A DNA stretch of 47,900 nt from Bdellovibrio sp. 28-41-41 (GTDB taxonomy: Bacteria > Bdellovibrionota > Bdellovibrionia > Bdellovibrionales > Bdellovibrionaceae): positions 1-47,900 of the forward strand of contig NCGL01000020.1 of assembly GCA_002256935.1 (NCBI GenBank). The letters are read 5' to 3'. Shown here in pieces: positions 1 to 8,239 of this stretch (within the stretch, counting starts at the first letter, position 1; each line of letters begins with the position of its first letter). The translations under genes and the position numbers were made by a program. The notes below the pieces were generated by a model. That model was given only the letters and a program-made list of their open reading frames with translations. It had not been told where the DNA came from and did no database searches.

Positions 1-137
1 CGGCAATTTGACATTCACTGACTCCTGCCAATTCAATGGCTAGAGGAGGATTATTAGATTTTAGCGCTACAATCTCTCCGGCGAAGGAATTCAGAGCTAG
101 CGTTAAAAAAAAGTAACGTGACTAATGCTGTTTTCAT
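1..137 (-). pseudogene. Exported protein, 5' part only, frame broken in an 8-T run
   Basis: Read on the minus strand from the ATG at 137 the product begins MKTALVTLLFF, a typical signal-peptide start. It then passes through a run of eight T (eight A at 103-110 on the plus strand) and meets a stop 27 residues in. With seven T instead, the frame continues through LTLALNSFAGEIVAL and on to the window edge, giving a complete signal peptide with a cleavage site after the SFA residues. The extra base is therefore either a sequencing error, a slippage site or a real lesion. The rest of the gene lies beyond position 1, so no function can be given. Confidence 0.4.
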
Positions 138-304
138 ATAATCAACCTCATTACCTTTTTAATAGTACAAGATCGTGACCAAGAATTGCGAATCAAAATG
201 GAAATCACCTTCAAATCGAAACAGGATTTCGCCTACGCGTGAGACACTCAATATTTCAATCTGTGACGCCGACGAAAAGCGCTCCATATCACTATTTTAT
301 CGAC

Positions 305-328
305 AAAAAAAGCTAGGGGTTACCTAGC
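305..328 (-). terminator. Intrinsic terminator of the OmpA-like lipoprotein gene
   Basis: GCTAGG (312-317) and CCTAGC (323-328) form a six-base-pair stem with a five-base loop. On the minus strand the stem is followed by a run of seven T (305-311 as A). It lies about 30 bases past the stop of the minus-strand gene ending at 357. Confidence 0.75.
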
Positions 329-356
329 CTTTTCAATATTTCTCTGAATTTCGATA

Positions 357-1793
357 TTACTGATTAGTTGTCGCTGGAGCTTGATCCGCCGCAGGCGCAG
401 GAGCTGCACTTGCCGTTTGTGACGGTTTGATTACGATGTCTACTCGACGATTCATTTCTCGACCGACTTTGCTTTTGTTAGTTGCGATTGGTTTTTCAAA
501 ACCGAAACCAACTGACTCTATTTTTCCAGAACCAACAGCTTTGTCCGCCACGAAATAATCCGCTACCGCAGCGGCGCGTTCTGAAGACAATTTTTTATTT
601 GCTTCGGCTTTGCCTGTTGAATCTGTGTGACCTTCAACTACAACATCTTGTGAGTCCAATTGCCCGATTACGTCTTTAACTTTACTCAGCACACCCATAG
701 AAGCCGCAGGCAAATCAGAGCGCCCCGTAGAAAACTTCATTGATTTAACTCGAATGATCATTTTGTCACCTTGTCTATATACATCGGCTTCGTTAGGTTT
801 AAATTCAGCGCGAGCTTGTTCAAAAACTCGATTAAATTTCGCACGGGCTTCTAGTTTCGCTTTTTCGTCTTCAACTACTCCGAATTGAGCACGTTGTTGA
901 GCTAGTTGCTGTTCGCGCGCTGTAACTTGCGCTTGTGTCGCTGTAACTTGCGCTGCTGTGGCCGCATTAATCGCTGCCGATTGATCTAGCATTGTGTTTC
1001 TATTTTCAATCTCTCTTGCGATTTGTTCTGGTGAGCGTTTTTTATTTTCTTTTGCCGTTTGCAAAAGAGTCATTGTTCGTTGCGCGCTGGCGAGTGCCGT
1101 ACTCGATGCTGCATTCACAGCATTCACATCATGACGATCAGTCTCGATTGCATTTACCGCTACGTTATATTTTTCTTGAGATTCTTTCAATGCGTTTGGA
1201 ACCGCATTATTTGCACCTTGTTTTTCCGCATTGTCGATTAGGTTTTTAGCTTCACCTAATTTAACGTCCTTGATGCTTTTTAATTCAAGATCTAAATACT
1301 CCTGTTGAAGCTTTGTTAGATCACTACGATCGATCTTTTTACCCGCTTCAATTTTATGGGTGTAGTCTTTCAAATCGTTATCTAAACTAACGCGATCATT
1401 GTGATATTTTGCAGCGCCTGCGGCCATAGCCAGTTCGCGTGCTTTAATTACATCGACTAATTGTTCACGTGATTTTTGAGATGCGACTTGGGCGCGATCT
1501 AAATAAGCACGTCCATAACCGACAGATTCAAGAATTTTTTCACCTTTTTTACCTCTAGCGCGACGTTCTTGAGCCTCTTTCATACTCTTTTCCGCATTTT
1601 TGAAATTTTCCGGAGATAGAACATCTACGTTTTGATTTCTGGCTGCATCTACTGACGCTGTCAAACTATCAACTTCCGCACTTGGATTAGATGTCATTGG
1701 AATTTCCACTGGTTTAATATCATGTGCGCAGGCGCCCAGCACTATTGCCAAACTCGCAGCTGCGATTAATTGAGACATTCGTTTAGATGTCAT
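357..1793 (-). CDS. OmpA-family lipoprotein with coiled-coil N-terminal half
   Basis: A 478-residue envelope protein. Residues 1-22 are a lipoprotein signal ending in the lipobox LGAC (Cys22 would be lipidated). The middle (about 40-330) is Ala/Lys/Glu-rich and heptad-like, resembling the DUF4398 type region often found before OmpA domains. The C-terminal third is an OmpA peptidoglycan-binding domain with GHTDSTG near residue 387 and NRRVDI near 449, which contain the conserved Asp and Arg that bind diaminopimelate. A Pro/Ala/Gln tail follows. Its likely role is tethering the outer membrane to the cell wall. A strong ribosome site (AAGGGGG) precedes the ATG, and the gene has its own terminator and a candidate promoter, so it is probably monocistronic. 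Confidence 0.9.
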   Translation of the reverse strand: MTSKRMSQLIAAASLAIVLGACAHDIKPVEIPMTSNPSAEVDSLTASVDAARNQNVDVLSPENFKNAEKSMKEAQERRARGKKGEKILESVGYGRAYLDRAQVASQKSREQLVDVIKARELAMAAGAAKYHNDRVSLDNDLKDYTHKIEAGKKIDRSDLTKLQQEYLDLELKSIKDVKLGEAKNLIDNAEKQGANNAVPNALKESQEKYNVAVNAIETDRHDVNAVNAASSTALASAQRTMTLLQTAKENKKRSPEQIAREIENRNTMLDQSAAINAATAAQVTATQAQVTAREQQLAQQRAQFGVVEDEKAKLEARAKFNRVFEQARAEFKPNEADVYRQGDKMIIRVKSMKFSTGRSDLPAASMGVLSKVKDVIGQLDSQDVVVEGHTDSTGKAEANKKLSSERAAAVADYFVADKAVGSGKIESVGFGFEKPIATNKSKVGREMNRRVDIVIKPSQTASAAPAPAADQAPATTNQ

Positions 1794-1821
1794 TGATCCC
1801 CCTTAGAAGATTTTTGTTAAT

Positions 1822-1850
1822 GGTAAAAAAGATTTCGTTTATCTTGTCAA
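1822..1850 (-). promoter_or_regulatory. Candidate promoter for the OmpA-like lipoprotein gene
   Basis: On the minus strand a perfect TTGACA (1850-1845) is followed after 17 bases by TTTACC (1827-1822), a weak -10. The -35 lies within the palindrome GTCAATTGAC. The start codon is about 30 bases downstream. Confidence 0.35.
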
Positions 1851-1938
1851 TTGACGTTAAAGAGCAAACTCTATGCCTCTTTTACTTTTTTCTAATAGCA
1901 TACTTAAGCTATGAATGTGTATTTTCAGACCGTGACGA

Positions 1939-1968
1939 GGCAAAGATCCCGATCTAGGGAACTTTGCC
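1939..1968. terminator. Hairpin past the superoxide dismutase gene
   Basis: GGCAAAG (1939-1945) pairs with CTTTGCC (1962-1968), with a further TCCC/GGGA stem inside it. It sits 19 bases past the stop of the minus-strand superoxide dismutase gene. No T-run follows on either strand, so it is either a non-canonical terminator or an RNA-stabilising structure. Confidence 0.45.
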
Positions 1969-1986
1969 CTATTAGGATAAATAGAA

Positions 1987-2946
1987 TTAATGAGACGTTT
2001 TTGGAGTTAACGGCATCGGTGTACCGATACCAACCAGCGCCCCACACGCAGCCCCTAAGAAAACTCCTAGGGGAATACCGAAAAATAAAACAAAACCACT
2101 ACTAATATTGCCTGACGTACTAATTAATCCTGGCAACGGAATTACCTGCGTACTGACAAGCGCTGCCAAGAAAAAGAAAATGGTTCCACCAAGGGCTGCG
2201 CCAATTACAGTACCACTGACAAGACACGTTCGACGGCGCTTAATGAACGTACGATCGGATTCCACCCAACGTTGGCGTAGGTAAAACGGTAAGCCTTTAA
2301 TGCTCTCTCTAGTTGATTTACGCGTAGGCTGATGCTTTTCGGCTTTAACGAGTTCGGCGTGAACAAAAGACCAATTTACTAAGTCCCAAATATTTTCAAT
2401 ATATTCTTTTCGTCTGCTTTGATAATCCAAATAATAGGAATGCTCCCAAAGATCCACGACAAAGATGGGCGAGTTTCCGGACGCCATTGGATTCTCGTCG
2501 TTTTTTCCAACCATGATTTCTAAAGTGTTATTTTTAGTGAGAACAAGCCATAACCAACCCGATCCAAATAGTTCCAAGGCTTCTAAATTAAACTGTTCTT
2601 GAAATGCTTTGAGTGTTCCAAAACTCTCGCAAATTCGTTGTGCTAAGTAGTCAGAAGGTCGCATATTCCTAGCTGGAGTTAGGCAATTCCAAAAAAATGT
2701 ATGATTCCACGCTTGATCCGCGTTGTTGAAAATTTTAATTTCATGATCCCATTGGATTTTTTTCCCAGATCTTAGAACTATATCTTTTAAAGATAATTCT
2801 TCATAAATCGTATCCGGGATTAAATCATTTAATTTGGCAACGTAGCCTTTGTAATGCTGCTCATAATGCGTTCGAAGTGCTTCTTCTGAAATTACCGGTT
2901 CAAGCGCATTAGTGTTGTAAGGCAAGGGGGTTATTTGTATAGCCAT
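1987..2946 (-). CDS. Iron-type superoxide dismutase with C-terminal two-helix membrane extension
   Basis: Converts superoxide to peroxide and oxygen. Residues 1-200 match the Fe/Mn superoxide dismutase fold. The four metal ligands are visible: His27 (in THYEQH), His82 (in WNHTFFWN), Asp165 and His169 (in DLWEHSYYLDY). Gln78, just before WNH, is the position that marks the iron type. The family normally ends near residue 195-200. Here about 120 more residues follow: a basic linker and two Gly/Ala-rich hydrophobic helices at about 241-264 and 284-308, so the enzyme is probably membrane-bound. The start at 2946 was chosen because AAGGAG stands seven bases upstream; the longer open frame to 3003 has no such site. 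It overlaps the upstream hydrolase gene by 38 bases and is probably co-transcribed with it. Confidence 0.9.
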   Translation of the reverse strand: MAIQITPLPYNTNALEPVISEEALRTHYEQHYKGYVAKLNDLIPDTIYEELSLKDIVLRSGKKIQWDHEIKIFNNADQAWNHTFFWNCLTPARNMRPSDYLAQRICESFGTLKAFQEQFNLEALELFGSGWLWLVLTKNNTLEIMVGKNDENPMASGNSPIFVVDLWEHSYYLDYQSRRKEYIENIWDLVNWSFVHAELVKAEKHQPTRKSTRESIKGLPFYLRQRWVESDRTFIKRRRTCLVSGTVIGAALGGTIFFFLAALVSTQVIPLPGLISTSGNISSGFVLFFGIPLGVFLGAACGALVGIGTPMPLTPKTSH

Positions 2947-3709
2947 CTGCAAACTCCTTGAAGCGTAATGTTTGGTAATTAATGAACGTGTCGATGAGGG
3001 CATTAAACTTTTCTGGCTGTTCTCGGTTAACTAAATGACCAGCGTCGGCCACTTTAGCAAACTGACAGTTGGTGATTCGCCTTGCCATTGTGTGATTTAC
3101 ACCCCAACTGGTGACTTTATCATCGGCTCCGACAATGACCATCGTCGGACAACTGATCTCTTTTAAATTTGGAGTGCTATCTTTCCTAGATGCCATAGCG
3201 CCAATCGCCATCATGACGTCGCCAACCTCGTTGGATAGAATCATGTCTCGAACTGTTTTCTTTAAATCCTTTTTTTCTTCCGATCGCACATCGGACAAAA
3301 CAAGCCTCGAGAACTCCTCAGCAAAGGCTTGAAGACCATCTTTACGAATTTTTTCCAAAGTTTTATATCGCTGGTCTTTAACTTCGTTACTGTTGGTATC
3401 GGCACGTGATCCCGTTAGGACCAGCGACTGAACCATTTGTGGATATTTGTGAATAAATTCTAAAGCAACATAGCCACCCATTGAGTGTCCGCACAGAATC
3501 ACTTGTTCGACTTTAGCTTTTACCAGAAGTTCGTGAAGATCATCTACGTAGTCTGAGATCATCCATGGAGCGTTGCCTTTGGGGCCGCTGCCATGACCTC
3601 TAAGATCCGGAGCCAGAACAATTCTTTTATCTTGAAAGAATTCAATCTGTGGCTTCCACAATGAACCGTTAAAAGGAAATCCATGTAAAAACAAAATAGG
3701 TGTATTCAT
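2909..3709 (-). CDS. Alpha/beta-hydrolase (BioH / enol-lactonase-like)
   Basis: A 266-residue alpha/beta-hydrolase without a signal peptide, so cytoplasmic. The N-terminus LFLHGFPFN supplies the oxyanion-hole HG, the nucleophile elbow is GHSMGG (Ser76), an Asp lies in VGADDKV and the catalytic His in AGHLVNREQPEKF. The DLRGHG motif is also typical of this group, which includes esterases, lactonases and haloperoxidase-like enzymes. The substrate cannot be read from sequence. Its 3' end overlaps the start of the superoxide dismutase gene, implying translational coupling and perhaps a shared oxidative-stress role, but that is only contextual. Ribosome site AGGTGAGGG precedes the ATG. Confidence 0.85.
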   Translation of the reverse strand: MNTPILFLHGFPFNGSLWKPQIEFFQDKRIVLAPDLRGHGSGPKGNAPWMISDYVDDLHELLVKAKVEQVILCGHSMGGYVALEFIHKYPQMVQSLVLTGSRADTNSNEVKDQRYKTLEKIRKDGLQAFAEEFSRLVLSDVRSEEKKDLKKTVRDMILSNEVGDVMMAIGAMASRKDSTPNLKEISCPTMVIVGADDKVTSWGVNHTMARRITNCQFAKVADAGHLVNREQPEKFNALIDTFINYQTLRFKEFADGYTNNPLALQH

Positions 3710-3782
3710 TTATGCCCTCACCTGTGGTGAACGCAACACATGTGCCACAACGAGCAATAACTGAATGAGTATTGATAAAATT

Positions 3783-3834
3783 ATAACTCCCTATTTACCC
3801 CGAAGGGCTAAGGAGTTATGCGACGTTTTTTTTT
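3783..3834. terminator. Hairpin terminator between DoxX and hydrolase genes
   Basis: ATAACTCC (3783-3790) pairs with GGAGTTAT (3812-3819), with an additional CCC/GGG pairing around a CGAA loop. The best T-run (nine T, 3826-3834) is on the plus strand, although no plus gene ends here. On the minus strand, past the DoxX stop, the exit side is ATAATTTTAT, so it could still terminate doxX or act in both directions. Confidence 0.6.
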
Positions 3835-3869
3835 AATTAAACTGCGATTCGACAGAAGTGAAATTACGA

Positions 3870-4253
3870 CTATTTGTTTTTTGGTTTTAATAATGGCTGA
3901 TAAATATTTTTGTAGTTGCGAGCCGCTAACACATGCAAAACGATCATGGCAATCGGCATAATCAAATTTGTTATTCCCGGAGTCATCACCGCGTGGAAAA
4001 GAAAAATTTGAATTGTGATCGGAGCTAAAATAGTTAACGCCAATGGTGTAAAAAAACCCGATAGCACCAAGGCTCCACACAAAGTCTCCGTCACTTTTAA
4101 AAATGGAAAGAAATATCCAGTCGACATTAAACCCGTCATAAATGGTGCAATCGTCGCATCTGGTGGCGGCGGCGCTACAAAGAAAAAACTTAATCCAAAA
4201 ACAAAATAAATGAGTCCGATAATATATTTTGATACCATAGATACTTTGTCCAC
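3870..4253 (-). CDS. DoxX-family integral membrane protein
   Basis: A 127-residue, four-helix membrane protein. The segment PFLKVTETLCGALVLSGF followed by a proline-containing third helix is the DoxX signature (family members sit in respiratory-chain or thiol/oxidative-stress contexts). An unusual PPPPD turn separates helices 1 and 2. The frame opens with GTG at 4253, preceded by GGGGGC; an ATG five codons further in (4237) is the alternative. A second overlapping open frame of 155 residues on the same strand is a shadow. Function beyond family membership is unknown. Confidence 0.8.
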   Translation of the reverse strand: MDKVSMVSKYIIGLIYFVFGLSFFFVAPPPPDATIAPFMTGLMSTGYFFPFLKVTETLCGALVLSGFFTPLALTILAPITIQIFLFHAVMTPGITNLIMPIAMIVLHVLAARNYKNIYQPLLKPKNK

Positions 4254-4395
4254 TAAAGAGCCCCCTTTTTTTCAAAATTATTTCACAACCCCCTTCATTT
4301 ACAATTATTTTTTGTCGTTAGACCTAGCCCTGACTCGATAGTTCTTTGCCCCTAAAAAAGTTAAATGGCAGAATTCTCTGTAGGGGAATCCACAT

Positions 4396-5439
4396 ATGAA
4401 TAGATTATTGACGTTACTATCCGTAATAGGTGTTAGTCTTGCTTTTAATTTTGCTAATGCGAAACCAATATTCGGCGGACCGGAGTGGGAAAAAGTAACG
4501 ATCCCCGAAGCTAAATGCGGTCGAGGTGCGGACTACACGATATTCATCAGAAAACATTCAACAAGCAAACTACTGGTTGAGTTTATGGGCGGTGGTGCAT
4601 GCTGGAATAAACAATCCTGCGTTACTCTACCTATCACATGGGTGTACCCCATGGTTGAACTTTCTTCGTTCAGCGTACTGACATCGGAAACAAACACTGC
4701 GAACCCATTTCCAGAACACACGAATGTATATCTTCCCTACTGCACAGGCGACGTTTTCACTGGCGATCGCGTCAGTGTATATGATGGAATGACGATTTAT
4801 CACTATGGCTATCGCAATGTTTTACTAACGCTCAAATATCTTAAAGAAAAAAACATTATCGCATTTGATCAAGTTAGTGATCTTATTGTCTGGGGCGCCT
4901 CTGCAGGTGCTATCGGCGCACTGACCCACGCAAAAAATGTCGCGGACTATGTTCCGGCTGATGCAAAAAAAACGCTGATCTCTGACTCACCTGGTTTGCA
5001 CTTCGGTCCAACATTCTGGAATAAATTTGATGCTGACGCCAAACGCGATTTCAAAATGGCATTCAGCGGCGTTCAGCTAGATGTTGATTTCAACGACGGC
5101 TTTGTCGCTCGCAAAATCGGCCCGGTATTAGATTACTATCGCGAATGGAACATCGGCTTTCTTTACAGCCTACGCGATCGCATCATGTCGTGGTTCTTTG
5201 GTGAGATCTCGAAAAAAGACCACGAAGCGCTGCTACTAGGTCCCGAAGGATTACCAGCTATCGCCAAAACCAAGCCCAACGTCCACGTATGGCTAAACAA
5301 TTCCGACATCCACCGCTTCTTACTGACTTCAAAACTAAGCCAATCGCAATCACTAGACGGCGAAAAAGCGATCGAATTCGCAGCCGAGGTCTATAGGTGC
5401 CAGCCTACTTTTCCGGACGCTACGCGTCCGGAAAAGTAG
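4396..5439 (+). CDS. Secreted pectinacetylesterase-family hydrolase, 3' end supplied by a repeat element
   Basis: A 347-residue exported serine esterase. Residues 1-22 are a signal peptide ending in ANA. GGGACW (65-70) and the nucleophile elbow GASAGAIG (Ser169) are the hallmarks of the pectinacetylesterase/Notum family, and a late IHRF supplies a plausible catalytic His. Family members remove acetyl or acyl groups from polysaccharides or proteins. Anomaly: the last 13 codons (ending in FPDATRPEK) lie inside the palindromic element at 5396-5462, and the stop TAG at 5437 is part of its stem, so the native C-terminus has probably been replaced. The catalytic core is intact and the protein may still work. 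Confidence 0.85.
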   Translation: MNRLLTLLSVIGVSLAFNFANAKPIFGGPEWEKVTIPEAKCGRGADYTIFIRKHSTSKLLVEFMGGGACWNKQSCVTLPITWVYPMVELSSFSVLTSETNTANPFPEHTNVYLPYCTGDVFTGDRVSVYDGMTIYHYGYRNVLLTLKYLKEKNIIAFDQVSDLIVWGASAGAIGALTHAKNVADYVPADAKKTLISDSPGLHFGPTFWNKFDADAKRDFKMAFSGVQLDVDFNDGFVARKIGPVLDYYREWNIGFLYSLRDRIMSWFFGEISKKDHEALLLGPEGLPAIAKTKPNVHVWLNNSDIHRFLLTSKLSQSQSLDGEKAIEFAAEVYRCQPTFPDATRPEK

Positions 5440-5462
5440 GCCTGGCCGCCCGCGCTGGCACC
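5396..5462. repeat. Palindromic element, copy 1 (GGTGCCAG...CTGGCACC ends)
   Basis: Outer arms GGTGCCAGC (5396-5404) and GCTGGCACC (5454-5462) are perfect inverted repeats. Inside is a second perfect 16-base-pair stem, 5404-5419 with 5425-5440, around the loop CTACG. An unpaired GC-rich stretch (5441-5453) lies on one side only. A second element with the same outer ends, the same one-sided layout but an unrelated inner stem is at 9107-9189. Both lie between converging genes, so a role as two-way terminator is likely; a mobile origin is possible. Confidence 0.8.
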
Positions 5463-5463
5463 G

Positions 5464-7103
5464 TTACCGTTTGAAGATGGGATAGCGGTTATAGTGGTCA
5501 TCCCATGAAGAGTGTTTTTGGTAGAAGAAGCGGAAGCGTTTGTTTGCATCTTTGGCAAAAGCCTCATCTTTTAATTTTTCTTGGAAATCGGCGGCGATTT
5601 GCTGGTCACTCTCTAACATCTGTTTAGCGACGTCTTCGGCTACGTAGTCTTCCATGTATTCTTTCTGTTCGAAGAAGCGATTAAAGAATCCCCAGTACAG
5701 TAATGAATCGGGCGCTAGTGGTTCAAGTAAATGTACGACCATCATCGCATTTCTTTGATCGATAGGAACAAAGAATAGGTTTTTAGGTAGTTCTGTTTTT
5801 TCCTCTTTCCACTCGCCGTCTACCGTTAATGTTTGACGACCTTCAAATGAACTCGCAGCGTGTTGTGCTTTTGTCGCGCGGAAGACTTTTACTTTTTCAG
5901 GTAGCAGTTTTTTCCATTCCTGGTATTTTACTCCGTGGACATCGAATTTGGATTTAAGCGCGTCCATTTCTGAAGCCGGAATGAAATAACCTTGCTCAGC
6001 GGCTGTGACACTGACCGTGGGTTGAAGCTCTTCATAGAAAGGGACTTTCCATGTTTCTGGCTTATCAGTTTGGTAGCGAATAACATCGCCGCCAGAAATT
6101 TTTGATTTTGTAATCGTGTATTTGTAACCACCAAAATCAATCATCGTTGATTTTGGTGTATGCTTGAACGACACGTCAATTTTTTTACCGGCGATGCTGA
6201 CTTTATCTAACTCATGAGCGTGCTTCGTCCACTCGGCGCCTTTTTGCTGAACGATCTCGAGTGTCGAGATAACTGTATCGTAGTGAACTTTAACTCGCGT
6301 GGCGTAGTCTTTCCAAGAATGGGATTCAACAAGAACACCGATACGATTGCGCACGAACCAATAACCATTGGCAAATCGTGGCGGCGGGACGCCTCGAGAA
6401 AATCCTGAGGTTGGTTTATCATCATTTTCAAAACTTGGGTAAAACGGCAGCGCTAAACGACCGCGCGCTTTCATTTTTTCCATTAATTGAGTTTCGTACA
6501 CTTTACCCGCCGAGTGCATCGGGCCCGAGCCCTGACTATCTGTTGGGGTTGTGATGATGCCGACTTCGGGTTGAAAATGCGCGCCATCTGTTACGTGCAG
6601 ATCTAAACTAATAATGGGGTCTTGCTGATTCCACAATTTATTCAAATCACGCATTTCGCTGGCTTCGGGCGATTCCATTTTCCAAATCTCTCGTGGCCAT
6701 CTAAATTTACTATCGGAATGAAAACGACTTTTAATCCCTTGAATGGATCTGGGGTCAGTTTTTTCTCTAAAACATTTCTCATCATCAAAAACACGGCGTC
6801 TTTACCGTCGATTTCGCCGGCGTGAATACCGGCTTGCAGCCATACAACAGGCGCATTCGCATTTATTTTTTTGTCGTGGATTTGCATATACCACATCGTG
6901 CGGCCTTCCGGTGTTTTACCATAGGACTGACATTGCACTCGATTAGGGAATTTCTTCGCAAAGTCTTTGCACAGTCGTTCTGTTTCGTCCGCACGGCCTG
7001 TTTTTATCCAGTTGGATTGTTCGGCAATTGTAGTTAATTCGATCGCCGCAGAAAAAGCCGCAATACCCGTCATCATCGTCAATAAAACCAGAATTGTTTT
7101 CAT
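5464..7103 (-). pseudogene. Secreted M14 zinc carboxypeptidase, broken by an out-of-frame deletion
   Basis: The 5' part (7103 to 6642) encodes a signal peptide (MKTILVLLTMMTGIAAFSA) and the N-terminal half of an M14 peptidase, with zinc ligands His94 and Glu97 in GIHAGEID and the VNLDGHERF segment. It ends out of frame right after WNRP. The 3' part (open from 6678 down to 5464) resumes with SPEASEMRDLNKLW and carries the third zinc ligand in DLHVTDGAH and the C-terminal region. In intact relatives about 30 residues, including the NQNGP and LNLNRD segments with a substrate-binding Arg, lie between these points; they are missing here. The junction bases AATCGCCCGAA fit both flanks, suggesting a microhomology deletion. 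Neither half is likely to be active. Confidence 0.8.
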
Positions 7104-7271
7104 GCGGACACCGTAATTAGTAATCACCGAGGCGTCAACGGACCCGCCATTCTGAGCATTTGCCGGGCCGCTTCCAAAACGCCATAGGCTGCTTAAGTAG
7201 CTAATTTCCAAGTACTTAGTGATACACAGTAGCCCTGCGGATTGCGGTCACATATATTTAACACACAGTAC

Positions 7272-7300
7272 TTTACATTACATAGTACCTAGCATACTAT
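7272..7300 (+). promoter_or_regulatory. Promoter with overlapping operator for the padR operon
   Basis: TTTACA (7272-7277), a 17-base spacer and TACTAT (7295-7300) make a good sigma-70-type promoter about 22 bases before the padR start. ATAGTA (7282-7287) and TACTAT (7295-7300) are an inverted repeat covering the -10, a natural site for self-repression by PadR. Binding is inferred, not shown. Confidence 0.55.
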
Positions 7301-7322
7301 AGTAGCTAAGAACGAGGACAAC

Positions 7323-7634
7323 ATGAACGCACAATTTAAAAAAGGGGTTCTTGAACTTTGCGTACTAACGATGATGAGCCGCAAGGATTATTACGGGTAC
7401 GAACTAGTTGAAGAAATCTCGAAGATCTTAGAAATATCGGAAGGAACTCTCTACCCGATTCTAAGACGACTGACGGATGAAAAATATTTTGAGACGTACT
7501 TGCAAGAATCGTCGGAGGGACCGCCTAGGAAATACTATCGCATCACGAAGTTAGGCAAAGAGTCGCAGAAGGATCTGCTTAAGCAGTGGTCGGAATTTAA
7601 TAAGCAAATAGAAAAACTGATAGGCAAAGGTTAA
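7323..7634 (+). CDS. PadR-family transcriptional regulator
   Basis: A 103-residue winged-helix protein. The pattern KGVLELCVLTMMSRKDYYGYEL, then ISEGTLYPILRRL and GPPRKYYRITKLG is diagnostic for short PadR repressors. The first gene of a three-gene operon with DUF1700 and DUF4097 proteins; this trio is common in bacteria and usually self-regulated in response to envelope conditions. An inverted repeat over the promoter at 7282-7300 is a likely operator. GAGG stands a few bases before the ATG. Confidence 0.92.
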   Translation: MNAQFKKGVLELCVLTMMSRKDYYGYELVEEISKILEISEGTLYPILRRLTDEKYFETYLQESSEGPPRKYYRITKLGKESQKDLLKQWSEFNKQIEKLIGKG

Positions 7635-7657
7635 GGGGAAAGGGCTAAAAAAAGACT

Positions 7658-8230
7658 ATGACAAAGCATGAATTTTTAAAAACATTGAAAGCGGCACTCG
7701 AGACAAATCAAATCAGAAATGTCTCTGAAATCCTACAAGACTATGAGGAGCACTTTAACCATGGTCTTTCTAAAGGAAAAGCAGAAAGTGATATCGCGGA
7801 TTCATTAGGCTCACCGATCACAATCGCTAAAGCCTACAAAACGGAAAACATGATTGCGGAAATTAAAAACGTCGACAATGATTTTCGTTGGGGCCTGGCC
7901 ATCAACATTATCTTAAGACTATTAATCTTAGCGCCATTTAACTTTATCGTTCTTTTTATCCCGGGAATTTTTATTTTCTCGATGATCGTGGCGGGTTGGT
8001 CAGTAGCTATCGCACTCGGATCGGTGGGACTTGCGATACTGTGGCACATTCCATCGATGGTATCGATTTCATCAACATTCTGGATGGGCCTTGCTGGCGT
8101 TAGTAGCACCATAGGTCTAATAGGACTGTGCCTAATTGGCATGATGATTATGTTCTTTATATCAAAACACGTTGTTCTAGCTTTGATCAGCTATCTGCAA
8201 TGGAACTTAAAATTCGTAATGGAAAAATAG
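7658..8230 (+). CDS. DUF1700-family membrane protein
   Basis: A 190-residue protein. Residues 1-75 form the soluble N-terminal domain typical of DUF1700 (a small helical unit: MTKHEFLKTLKAAL, then DYEEHF and SDIADSLGSP). Residues about 80-180 contain three to four hydrophobic helices. Lies 23 bases after padR and 9 before the DUF4097 gene, so it is in the same operon. In related operons this protein is thought to help set PadR or envelope signalling, but its activity is not established. Confidence 0.85.
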   Translation: MTKHEFLKTLKAALETNQIRNVSEILQDYEEHFNHGLSKGKAESDIADSLGSPITIAKAYKTENMIAEIKNVDNDFRWGLAINIILRLLILAPFNFIVLFIPGIFIFSMIVAGWSVAIALGSVGLAILWHIPSMVSISSTFWMGLAGVSSTIGLIGLCLIGMMIMFFISKHVVLALISYLQWNLKFVMEK

Positions 8231-8239
8231 GAGTTTACC

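Noticed and set aside
3808..4275. A 155-codon minus frame overlapping the DoxX gene
   Set aside because: Same strand, different frame; Cys/Asp/Ser-rich low-quality protein and the DoxX frame has clear family motifs.
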